A stretch of DNA of 64,000 nt from Erodium maritimum. Its lineage: Eukaryota > Streptophyta > Magnoliopsida > Geraniales > Geraniaceae. Each line of letters opens with the position of its first letter. Position 1 is the stretch's first letter. Under the pieces are notes generated by a model, which saw only the letters and a program-made list of their open reading frames with translations, was not told the origin of the DNA and searched no databases. Made by a program: the position numbers and the translations under genes. This document shows positions 33,113 to 42,789 of the stretch, one piece after another. The DNA lies in contig OY997588.1 in NCBI GenBank assembly GCA_963921825.1, positions 12,228,001 to 12,292,000 of the forward strand, written 5' to 3'.

Positions 33113-33527
33113 GATCATACACAATAGAAATAGACCGAATCAATTGATTCTCAGGCCAATTAGACTTACTTTTCTCAAATATAAGTCTAATACTATTCGG
33201 TTCTCACACTGAATCAATCAAATGTAAATCTAAAGCTATGAGACTTTGGATTCTTGTAAAATTGGCCAATTAGACTTATTAAATAGTAATTTATTAAGGA
33301 AACATTAAATATTTAATCTTTAATAAAGATTTGGCTATGCCATGTGGCGATTCGCCATAGTTAAATAGTGCACATTCGAAGTTGTCAAATTATTTGTCAG
33401 CCATCTTTCTTTCTCTCCTCTTTTAGACGCAAAATCAACACAGAAAGTGCGCTAGATCCACTTTTAAGGCTTTAGTGCGGATTCGACTCACTCTACAGAC
33501 ACTCAATAGTTTCCACTGTGGATGCTC
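33113..33527. mobile_element. Tourist-like (PIF/Harbinger) MITE
   Basis: A 415-bp element bounded by TTA on both sides (33110–33112 and 33528–33530). The terminal inverted repeats are GATCATACACAATAGAAA on the left and, reverse-complemented, GAGCATCCACAGTGGAAA on the right. The right tip matches the termini of the Harbinger element at 14414–15379. It has no coding capacity. A 26-bp piece identical to 31501–31526 lies inside it at 33240–33265. Confidence 0.8.
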
Positions 33528-33624
33528 TTATCATCATGTTAAAGACGAAACCGAACAGAATATAATCACTTCGGCTTATTTGAACTTATAATTGAAGATA
33601 TTATTTCATATGTATAAAAGGAGA

Positions 33625-34250
33625 ATTTTTTTTAAGAAATGGCGAATACATTAAACTGAAAAATCAAGTCTTACAACAAAAATAATAAAATAAAAAATAA
33701 TAGAATCTCACTCTTGAAAAAACATTTATGAAAAACTAATTGAATTAGGCTATGAACAATCTCATTAGTGCTTCAAGACACGTAACGAACCACCACATTC
33801 CTTATAAAAACTAAGGCAACAGACAACAGATCGAGAACAATCAAACCATATTTAAAGCATCTATTTCCACCTAAAAGATTTTCCAGTCTTTTGCCACACG
33901 CCACTCTAAGCTATCTCCCAACACCATGCATTAAGTCAAATGATGTGAGAACACTCTTGCACGGGGAAAAAAGTTCCTACTTCGAGGACTTCCTTGAAAT
34001 AAATCCTAACCACCATACCTAATCCCCGAACAAATCTCAACATCCACACTTCAAACCTCAAATTGAAGGAGCAACACATGTCGGAGCTGGATTTCAAATT
34101 TGGATACATGTCTGTCAAAATCTCAACGGAGGAAAGAAATTTCTTTATCCAACTAGTACAAGTCGCCATCACTATATTTATATTCTTCTCGGGGACCCTT
34201 GAAAACCTCGAATCCTCTCACTCCCAACCATACGAATGGTTATATTCCAA
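33625..34250 (-). mobile_element. LINE 3' fragment (RNase H-like end)
   Basis: The minus strand reads VRYVSRSTNEIVHSL near 33730–33790, with a break in the frame. This is the pattern at the end of the RNase H-like (RVT_3) domain of plant LINEs. It is followed by a T-rich 3' UTR and an A-tail (T-run on the plus strand at about 33627). The 5' part is missing, and the right edge abuts a Harbinger element. Confidence 0.5.
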
Positions 34251-34257
34251 CCCGTAA

Positions 34258-35995
34258 GAGCAGCTCCAACGGTCATCGTTGCGTCGTGGTTTGCATGTCG
34301 TCGTAGGCCCTGCCACGACTCACAGCCACTGCTAACCGTCGCTGGAGCCGTGGTTTGGGCAGCCGTCGCAGGCTGTCGCCTCAAGAATCTGCCACGGTGC
34401 GACGATCCGTCGCTGGCCCAACGGCAAGTCGGGGAGCATGTCCCACGCCGACATGTGGCGACGCCAGAATTCAAAATAACCCTAATTTTTTTCTATAAAT
34501 ACACAACCACCCCTACCCTAATTTCACACCTCTCTTCTACACTACAATTCGTCTTTCATTATCTTCTCTCTCAAACTTCGTTCTCGAGTGTTTTTTTTCT
34601 TTTAACGATGGATCGTTTTCCAACGTTGGCGGAGTTAGAAAAAATGACCCCCGAAGAAATAAATGAGACGATGACAAGGGTAACTACAACAACGACCCTA
34701 CGAATTCAGAATCGGTTTTTGGGAAGTATACATCCAAGGGCAGAAGATGAGGCCGAAGGTTCAACCTCAACGGCGCCACCAAAATGGAGAGTGATAGAGC
34801 GCAATCGAGCCGAAGGAAACGATCGCTTGATTGCTAACTATTTTACGCCTAATCTGGTGTACATCGACCAACACTTTTGTCGACGCTTCCGGATGTCGGG
34901 GGGATTGTTCATACGGATCATGAATACATTGAGTGACCGGTACGCGTAATTCCGTCAACAACATGATGCTACAGGGAAGCACGAATTCTCTCCACACCAG
35001 AAGTGCACGGTAGCACTTCGTCAGTTCTATTATGGAGGTCCCGCCGATGCGTTGACGAGTACTAGCGAATGACAGAGAACACTGATTTGAAATGCGTCAA
35101 GATGTTGTGCGTCGACTTCATCAAGATTTTTGGGTGGCCATATCTACGACACCCGATCGAGGAGGATACACGTTGTCTACTGAAAATCAACGAACTGCGT
35201 GACTTCCTGGGGATGATAGGGAGTCTCGACTGCATGCACTGGGATTGAAAGAATTGTCATGTGGCATAGGCTGCACAATTCTTAAGCATGGACCATGGGA
35301 ACTTTCCCATAATCATGCTAGAAGTCGTTGCATCCCAAGACCTATGGATATGAAACGCTTTGTACGGAACACCGGGCTCCAACAACGACATCAATGTCCT
35401 CAATAGTTCTATATTGTTTCACCATGCATGTCGAGGCTTCGCTCTAGATGTGAAGTTCATGGTCAACGGTAAGGAATACACAACCCCTTATTACTTGACC
35501 GATGGAATTTATCCTCCTTGAGCTACACTTGCGAAGATTATACCGGTACCACAAAAGGCGAAGCAAAAATGCTTTGCTAGAGTCCAAGAAGCGTGCAGGA
35601 AGGATATTGAACGAGCATTTAGAGTTCTGCAAGCTCGCTTCCATATCGTCATTCGTCTGAGCCGAATATGGGATAATCACTCACTCGCAATCATCATGAC
35701 TTTGTTGTATTGTTCTGCACAACATGATTGTTGAGGATCAACAAATGCTGTACCCCATTGATCCGTTTGCAGATATTGGTGCCTTGGACCCAGCGACCTG
35801 TAGAGGACCACCACCAGCGGTATACTATACTAGTATATTGGGGCATAGAGCAAGGATCAAAGATCGGGATGTTCATAGCAGCCTCCTCGCCGACCTCATC
35901 GAACACATTAGGCTAAATTTAGAGATGACGCCGATAATTAGAGTAATATTAATAATATAATGTATTTCATAATTGACATTAATAAAAATAATAGT
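34258..35995 (+). mobile_element. PIF/Harbinger transposon with degenerate transposase
   Basis: The left tip GAGCAGCTCCAACGG directly follows TAA (34255–34257), as expected for this superfamily. The terminal 300 bases are GC-rich. A plant nuclease-type transposase (DDE_Tnp_4) begins with the ATG at 34609. It can be followed as LIANYFTPNLVYIDQHF...FRMSGGLF, QKCTVALRQFYYGGPAD, GSLDCMHWD (first catalytic Asp, near 35220), GSNNDINVLNSS (second Asp, near 35385), and LHNMIVEDQQ (the Glu, near 35735). The frame is interrupted by several stops and shifts, the first at about 34947. The right inverted repeat was not found. Confidence 0.8.
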
Positions 35996-36034
35996 TTTAT
36001 TTGAGATCTTTTTTAAATAATGAAAGTACAAACT

Positions 36035-36880
36035 ACTACTCCAAATCACTCAACCTTAGGCGGCGACATGTGGCAATGGAGGCGAGGTGTCCGGTCTGTT
36101 CAGGGGAGGATGAATCGGAACTCCATCTTCTAGTCCAATGTCCAATAGCAGCAGAGTGTTGGGCTAAGTCAGGTTTGAACACTCCCCAAGATGCTCAAAC
36201 TATTTCTGAATGCTTGCAGAGAACGCTCAATCTTAACTCCCCGGTGAGTGGGAGCCTTATAGGATGCATATTATGGGAAGTGTGGAAGGCCATAAACAAG
36301 ATGGTCTGGGAACACACGACACAACTAGCCGCCAGTATTTTCCAGACGGCTTTTCACTTACAGGCAGGGTGGGAGCGTCTCTCTCAAGGGATGTGGGCCG
36401 TGAATACAGACGGGGTGCTCTTCGCGGCGACGAATATGATGGGGACTGGGTGGATATGCAGAGATGGTCGGGGATATCTCACAACGGCCCGCTCTGCGTC
36501 TTTCCATGGCCCTCAGAACCCGGGATTGGTGGAGGCATATGCGATTCGGGATGCATTACATGGCTTCCGCAATACCCGCTGCAAAGGGCGATAGTGTGAA
36601 GCGACTGCAAGATCATAGTGGATATGATCTAGAAAGGAGGGCGTCTGCTATCTCCTCGAGGGACAATTGTCACAGATTGTATCTCCCTTTTAGCTAAACT
36701 CTAGTGCGTGCAACTCGTTTTTGTAAAACGGACAGCGAACAAAGTAGCTCAGTGGCTTGCCAGGGCGGCTTGTTCTTCCCCTGTCTGGAATTGGTACGGG
36801 GGTCACATCCCCGAGCCTCTTCAAAGTATCATTCTTGTCGATATTTAAATCAACTATCATATTTCCTCAAAAACTACTCC
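36035..36880 (+). mobile_element. LINE 3' fragment with zf-RVT and RNase H-like domains
   Basis: The frame 36001–36594 shows the zinc-binding motif of plant LINE reverse transcriptases (CPVCSGEDESELHLLVQCP, about residues 33–51). A short linker follows, then an RNase H-like domain starting AVNTDGVLF with the catalytic-type Asp and GTGWICRDGRGYL, and VEAYAIRDAL. Frame breaks follow after about 36594. The reverse transcriptase and endonuclease are missing. It adjoins the Harbinger remnant but is an unrelated element. Confidence 0.8.
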
Positions 36881-37746
36881 AAATTACTTATAGTAGTTTG
36901 TCACTAGAAGTGTAGTGATTAGAGGTAGTAGTTTGGAGAATAGATAAAACAAAAAAAATATATCCAAATCACTACTGCAAACCACTAAAGCCATCATCCG
37001 AAAAAAAATAATGAGTGTAGAAATTTCGGAGAGCGACATTATTTTCTAAAATTATTAATCGTAACAAGACTATGCAGCCCAAATGAAAATGGAGATCCAG
37101 GCCCAAGCTTGTGTTCATAAGATATGGAAACCCGAAAATATACCATTCGTGAGAATTGAGATACGAGTTTAAGTACTGGGTCCATTGCTGTGTATTTGGG
37201 CTTGCACCTCTAACCCAAATGATTGATTGATTTCCATTTACACGTGTACAGGCCCATGATGCATCTCATATGTTTCCGGGTCGGGGCCCGGGAAAGCTCA
37301 CCCGCCTCTGTCTTGTACATACTTGTGAAGAAGTTGGTGCAATAAGAAGCAATTAAAATTTTGGCTTTTCCGAGACTGGTCTCTGTTCATATCCGATGAA
37401 GTTGATGCAATAAGAAGCAAGAAGCCAACCCATTAACCCAATGCCAAACACATTTAATTCACCGACCATTTTTCTATCACCAGTTTGAAGAGGAAGCATC
37501 CGAGAAATTTCTCCATCATCGGAAGCTTCCATCAATTGGGTCACTTTCATATATCCTTATGGACCCACTTACCAGTTTTTTTTGTCAATTTTGATCATCG
37601 ACTTCTTACTTCAAACCATGAATGTATATCAAAAACATAGTGTACAAGTTGCACTCTCTGTGTTCGATGAAATGCCTGAGTGAATCTGCTAGGAAAGTTC
37701 CTAATAACTCACCATGCCCTCCTCAACACGACATAGCTAAGCAGCT
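36881..37746. other. spacer upstream of the glyoxalase-like gene
   Basis: At 36866–36990 short copies of 'ctactccaaat/tagtagtttgga' occur in both orientations, which may be a degraded MITE. The rest shows no gene. Confidence 0.4.
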
Positions 37747-37753
37747 TATATAA
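37747..37753 (+). promoter_or_regulatory. TATA box of the glyoxalase-like gene
   Basis: TATATAA about 105 bases upstream of the start codon at 37853. A transcription start would be expected near 37780, leaving a purine-rich leader of about 70 bases. Confidence 0.6.
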
Positions 37754-37852
37754 GGACCATTGCTGGTGTTGTGATACAAGAAAGAAGCATCAAACATAGT
37801 GCAACACAAAGCAGAGGAGGAAGAAGAAGAGAGATCAGTTTGAAGTGAAGAA

Positions 37853-38666
37853 ATGGAGATTCAAGAGATAGGCAGCTACGAGGCTCTCCCATTGCTCTCC
37901 CTCAACCATGTTTCTCTCATGTGTAGATCAGTTTGGGACTCGGCGAGGTTCTACGAGGATGTCTTGGGCTTCGTTCTCATCAAACGACCCTCTTCTTTCA
38001 ATTTCAATGGAGCTTGGTTAGTTCTTATGAGTGTTTTGAAATGTTTACAACTTTATTAACCTAGTACATGTCCCTAACTAGTGTTTGGTGTCATGTGCAG
38101 GCTTTACAACTATGGAATTGGGATACATTTGATCGAGAATCCCAACATTGATGAGTTTGACATATACGAGCCTCGACCCATTAATCCCAAGGACAACCAC
38201 ATCTCCTTCCAGGTAAGAACTATTAGAGAACCGACTCAACTAAAAGCTCAAGCTGATAGTTGAGGGACCAATTATAGTTATATTCTAACAAGAACATCAA
38301 ACATTTGACTCCTTTTATCCTTAACAATAACAAACAACATATGAATCAACAATGTCTGTTTGTTCTGTGACTAAACAGTGCACTGATGTTGAGCTTGTGA
38401 TCAAGAGGCTTGAAGAAATGGGGATGAGGTATGTGACTCAAGTGGTGGAGGACGATGGGAACAGAGTGGATCAAGTGTTCTTTCACGACCCAGATGGTTA
38501 CATGGTTGAGCTATGCAACTGTGAGAACATCCCGATCCTTCCCCTGTCGTCTTGCGCCTTTAAGCCCAGGATGGCGACTTTCCCCAAGGCTCCAGCAAAA
38601 TGTGGGCTTATGGAGAGCATGATGATGGAGACCTTGAGCATGGACATGCTCAACTTTTCTTTCTAA
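37853..38666 (+). CDS. glyoxalase I-like (VOC superfamily) protein
   Basis: Three exons: 37853–38016, 38101–38212 and 38379–38666, giving 187 residues. The two βαβββ halves of the vicinal-oxygen-chelate fold are visible: SLNHVSLMCRSVWDSARFYEDVLGF (in two parts, with His at about residue 19) and DNHISFQ...VDQVFFHDPDGYMVELCNC. The metal-binding His/Glu pattern of the family (H near 19, H of DNHIS near 88, E of VELCNC near 145) is present. The protein matches the short plant glyoxalase-I-like group (Arabidopsis GLYI4/GLYI7 type) from memory. Members are cytosolic or plastidic and the natural substrate of this group is not firmly settled. The Met-rich C-terminus is not conserved in my recollection. 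Confidence 0.92.
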
Positions 38667-39382
38667 GTTGCATTCATCAAGAGCTTGCAATGGATATGAG
38701 GGGAAGCTCCTATTACTTAGTCTGTCGAAAAATGGAAATTATATGTTGTGTAACTGCAAAAATGTATTGCAGTGTCTTGTTTCATGTCCAGTTTTTTTGT
38801 GGGGATCAGTTGGTATAGGTCATCTGGTTTTGTTCCTATCAATTGTATGAACATTCTAGGTTTGCTTTTGCTGTATTGATTGTCTCTTTTTTACTATACA
38901 TCTTGAAGCAAATGTGTGGCTCTTGGTCAAGATGAAAATAATAATAAAAATGGTTTGTGTGAAAATTGGTGCATATCTCTTGTTCAGGTAAGGATGAGCT
39001 TGAACTCATCCATGCTGGTTTGTTTTCTTAAATATGAAATTGAGAATGTGTATTCATACTCTAGCTCAAATCAGTAATTGGATTGTTAATATATATGATA
39101 ACTTTCCAATTCAACCACGACATCGATCTTGTCATTTGAATTTTTATTCGTAATCTCAAATAACGGAAACTCGCATCCTGATACCTCATATAATCTGACA
39201 TGATAAGAGATTCGGTTTAAAACGATAATGTACGCGAATACGTTTGTTAGTATGTCTTCATAGAATCATTTGTTAGATTTATGTTCAACTGCTAATGAAG
39301 TACACCATAGTGCATGCATGCTAATTCAAACAAGTATGCATGCTAACTTTCTTTTTATCAAAAAGAAGCTAATAATTATTTG
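38667..39382. other. 3' flank of glyoxalase-like gene
   Basis: Probable 3' UTR to about 38950, then AT-rich spacer ending at the target duplication of a MITE. No gene. Confidence 0.5.
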
Positions 39383-39618
39383 GGTAAATATCAAAAAGCC
39401 CCATACAAGGATACGCGATTATCACTTTACTAAATAAATATAAAAATGTTTCATACGGCCCCTCAAACTTTCCGAATTTACATCAAAAAACCCCATAAAG
39501 TATGTTGAAACTGATAATCGCGTATGAAAAGTTTAGGAAGGGCATATGAAACGTTTTTACATTTGTATAGTAAAGTGATAATCACGTATACTTGTATGGG
39601 GCTTTTTGATGTTTTCCC
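39383..39618. mobile_element. Mutator-like foldback MITE
   Basis: A 236-bp element whose arms are inverted copies over about 70 bases (GGGTAAATATCAAAAAGCCC on the left; GGGAAAACATCAAAAAGCCC reverse-complemented on the right). The 9-bp sequence TAATTATTT flanks both ends (39374–39382 and 39619–39627). Long inverted repeats plus a 9-bp duplication are the hallmark of Mutator-superfamily elements. Non-coding. Confidence 0.88.
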
Positions 39619-39699
39619 TAATTATTTTCTATCCTGCAAGTTAGTTTCTTGTACTTGACCTCACATTCTTTCCAATTTCACTGTCACATTCCCTACTCT

Positions 39700-40517
39700 T
39701 CACTTTCGACCACGCCCTTTGTTTCGTCCGCCTCCTCTGAAACCTCTTTCTCGTCTCCTTTCTGTTAGGGTTGCTTCAAAGGCTTCCAGCCGCCGTATTG
39801 CTTCCGCCGCAGTCACATCAGTCACGTCCTCCCACTGAATGGTCGCAATAATGGGAACAAAACGGTCAGACACTGAGCTGAACAACTTCTCTACCACCGT
39901 GCTCTCCGTCACAGGAGAGCCTAGCTCCCTCATTTCATTCACTATATTGGTGAGTTTTAGAGCAAACTCACCAATCGTCTCAGAGTTCTCCATCAGCATT
40001 GAGTCGAATTGGCGCTTTAGAAGCCGAACACTTGTTGTAACGGATCCGTGCACTCCAATGTGCATTTCCTTGATGGCATCCCAGGCTTCTTTTGCTGTAT
40101 TGATGTGGTAGATGGCCATTATAACTACATCTGGGATTGACTGTGAGATGACGAGAAGTGCGTCTTGATCTATTTCTCGGCTCACCGGTCCGTCTCCTTC
40201 TATTGCGACCCACACGCCCACAGCACGCATCAGAATCCTCATCCTCAGGGCCCACACTCGGTAGTTGGTGTGGGTTAGCATAGGATACGTTATGGGCAGC
40301 TCTCCACTTGGAAAGAAAAGATTTGTTGGACTAGTGTCACCCATCTTCTTCTGACTCTGATACCAAACGTTGTTTGTGAAGAGAAGAAACAATGGAGAAG
40401 AAGATGGGATTGAATAGTGCACGGTTTGTGGTAACGGCTTCAATTCTGGTATTTATCGTCGTACAGAAATTAGGAAATAAATTGTCGTCGTCATATCCGC
40501 CAGATTCTTCGCTAACA
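39700..40517 (-). mobile_element. copia 5' fragment: LTR, primer site and gag
   Basis: Read on the minus strand, a probable short LTR (40371–40517, TG...CA) is followed by TGGTATCAGAG (complement of initiator tRNA-Met) at 40355–40365. A gag frame of the UBN2 type then follows, beginning near 40350 (MGDTSPTNLFF) and containing THTNYRVWALRMRILM and TAKEAWDAIKEMH. The frame ends in an RG-rich tail at 39700 and nothing else of the element is present. The family is Ty1/copia. The frame is long and fairly well preserved, but the element is truncated. Confidence 0.8.
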
Positions 40518-41079
40518 TCTTTGACCTATAACCGAGACCTAGTATGACTGTTGTTCTTCTCATAGGATGAACTAAGACAAGTTTAAAAGTAACAATCGAT
40601 GCTCATAAGAAGCAAAGGTTGAGCTTGTTCTGGACCTATTGGTCTGCAATTGGTTGGTATGGTTTACGAATGGCAAAACGTCCCATCCTGGATGGGACCC
40701 GACATTTGTGCCCAGTGCGGGATGGATTCGGGCGGAGATTCGTTAAGCAGGGTGGGTACATGAATGAAACAAGAATCTTGATAGGGCGGGGCAGGGCAAG
40801 TAATCCCCGCCCCGTGGGGCACCCCGCACTATTATTTCTAAAATAAACTTATTATAATAATATTTATATCTCTCTCCACATCCACATATGTAGGATGACA
40901 AAATAATCCAAACCCGACGGATACCCGATCTGATCAGGTAAGGTATTGACCCGGTATAGTTTTAATCGAATAAGATACTACTCGTTGATAGAGTATAGGT
41001 AGGGTTCGGCTTTGCTCTAGTCATATCCCAATTATTGAGTCTCTTTCAAGAAGAGAAGATTGTTGCTCTATTCATGCCG
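40518..41079. other. spacer with a GC-rich palindromic patch
   Basis: At about 40780–40835 the sequence 'ggggcggggcagggcaag...ccccgccccg' is a self-complementary GC-rich patch in otherwise AT-rich DNA. It resembles the ends of some plant MITEs but its boundaries are not clear. No gene. Confidence 0.4.
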
Positions 41080-41996
41080 AATGGTTTAAAATAGACTTTA
41101 AGAGATGACAGCCGGATAAAGGTTAGGAATGATGTTTGGTGCTCCCTAACCCCTATTTTTCTCATGCTTCCCGTAAACTATGCTCTTGCAATTAACAAAG
41201 AAGCTAAAGTACTAGATTATTGGTTTGCAAACTCATGGAAGCCCCTACTTCAAAGATCTTTTAGGGGTTTACTCCATCTTACTCTTTTTGAACCTCAGCC
41301 TTTTCGGGATTAAATTACTTGGGTTCACAACTCAGCAAACTTCAAAGTTAAGGATTGTTACTTAGCCATTTGTAACAGTCTGAAAAACCCCAAAGCTTCA
41401 TCGGCTCCTTCGATTTGGAAAGGTAAGCTCCAGTTCAAGATTGCTCTGTTCAGTTGGTTAGTAGCCCTCAATGCTATTCCCTTCAAATCATTCTTAGAAG
41501 AAAGGGGTTTCTCCATCTCTAAACAGACTCGAAGTGTCAATTTTGTCCACAAGTCTTTGAAGATTGCTTTCATATTATGAGCGACTGTCCCTGAACTTTC
41601 TCCTTATGGGGTGCTATCTGGTCATGGTAGTTGATAATTGTTGCTTTCCAAATAATGCGCAAGACTTAATCACTCATTGGCACGGTCTTTGACCCTACAA
41701 ACCTCTGAAGCTCCACTGATCACGTCTCCTCTGCATAGGCTTCTGGAATATCTGGCACTCAATAAACACAACTATCTTTACAAAAACTGTTGAACCGATT
41801 GAATCGCTTTTTGTAAAAACTCAGCACTTGAGTTTCTCTCTGCTCCAAACCAGCAACACAGAAGTAAAGCCATTAGATTTTGCAGGTTGGTCCCTCTGCC
41901 CTCGTTCCTCGTTTTGTTAAGCTCACTTCTATTTCATGTTACTTTTGTTCTCAAGTTTAACGAATAAAATCGTTTTTTTAGGACCAAAAAAAGAGA
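41080..41996 (+). mobile_element. 5'-truncated LINE (zf-RVT region)
   Basis: Near 41325–41600 the plus strand reads WVHNSANFKVKDCYLAI, SIWKGKLQFKIALFSWLVAL, then a zinc-binding-like stretch. This is the zf-RVT region at the end of plant LINE ORF2. Frames are broken. The 3' end is T-rich and closes with 'aataaaatcg' and an A/T-rich tail near 41975–41995. Confidence 0.7.
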
Positions 41997-42789
41997 CTGA
42001 TATGATAATTACTATTTATTTAGGTGTTGTGTCGTTTTGATCGGTATCTATTCATCTTACTAGTCGTCACTCGGATTTCTTAGAACGATCGATGGATGCA
42101 ACGTTTGAATTGTTCGATTTGTGTTATCCTGTTTGTAAGATTTATTATTTATTAATGAATTTTTCTGTTAAGAAAAAATCCACTCTCACAGTTTTGACAT
42201 GCTTTTAGGCCTCAACGTTCCTCAGTATGTTGTTGTTATCTTCATGAAAGATCTCCCTCACCATCTTTTTTTACTCGGTTCTCTGCAATTGTCATCGTAC
42301 ACATCAGTTATTGCTAAAATGTAATGAATAGTAACCAGACTCGCGGTCACGGGATTTTGCAACTACTTTCACAACTCTTGTAACTGGTTGCCAACGCAAC
42401 ATCTGTTACGTGCCTCTGTTTTCATCTGTTCGATTTGTCCCCAATGAACGAGACAATAGCTAGGAATACTCGTTTTTTTGACATATCAATATTGAGAGGA
42501 ATCATATCATGATGAAATAATTAATGTTGAGTGCAATATAGAACACCAAACTTCACTTCTGAGCAAAGCAAACTGAAATTGTATTTATTCTACTCTAATC
42601 TCAGCCGTCCATTTCTGGTCAAACAGTCCTGATGACGCATTATTTACTTTTTGATATATCGAAAGAAGACGAAAGGAAGAACTATTAACTGGATATATAT
42701 TTCCCTTCCGTGGCTTCTGCTCTGACCGACCAGAGAGAAAAATTGGAGTCGTGAAGTGAAGAGAGGTAGAGATAGAGAGCAAAGGCGTC
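41997..42789. other. upstream region of the S28 peptidase gene
   Basis: AT-rich spacer. The last 100 bases are GA-rich and probably the leader. No clear TATA box was chosen. Confidence 0.45.

Noticed and set aside
33625-36880. One single LINE spanning both LINE fragments
   Set aside because: The two fragments are in opposite orientation and both contain the 3' RNase H-like end, so they are separate insertions.
40780-40835. GC-rich self-complementary patch as a complete MITE
   Set aside because: No terminal repeats or target duplication could be placed around it.
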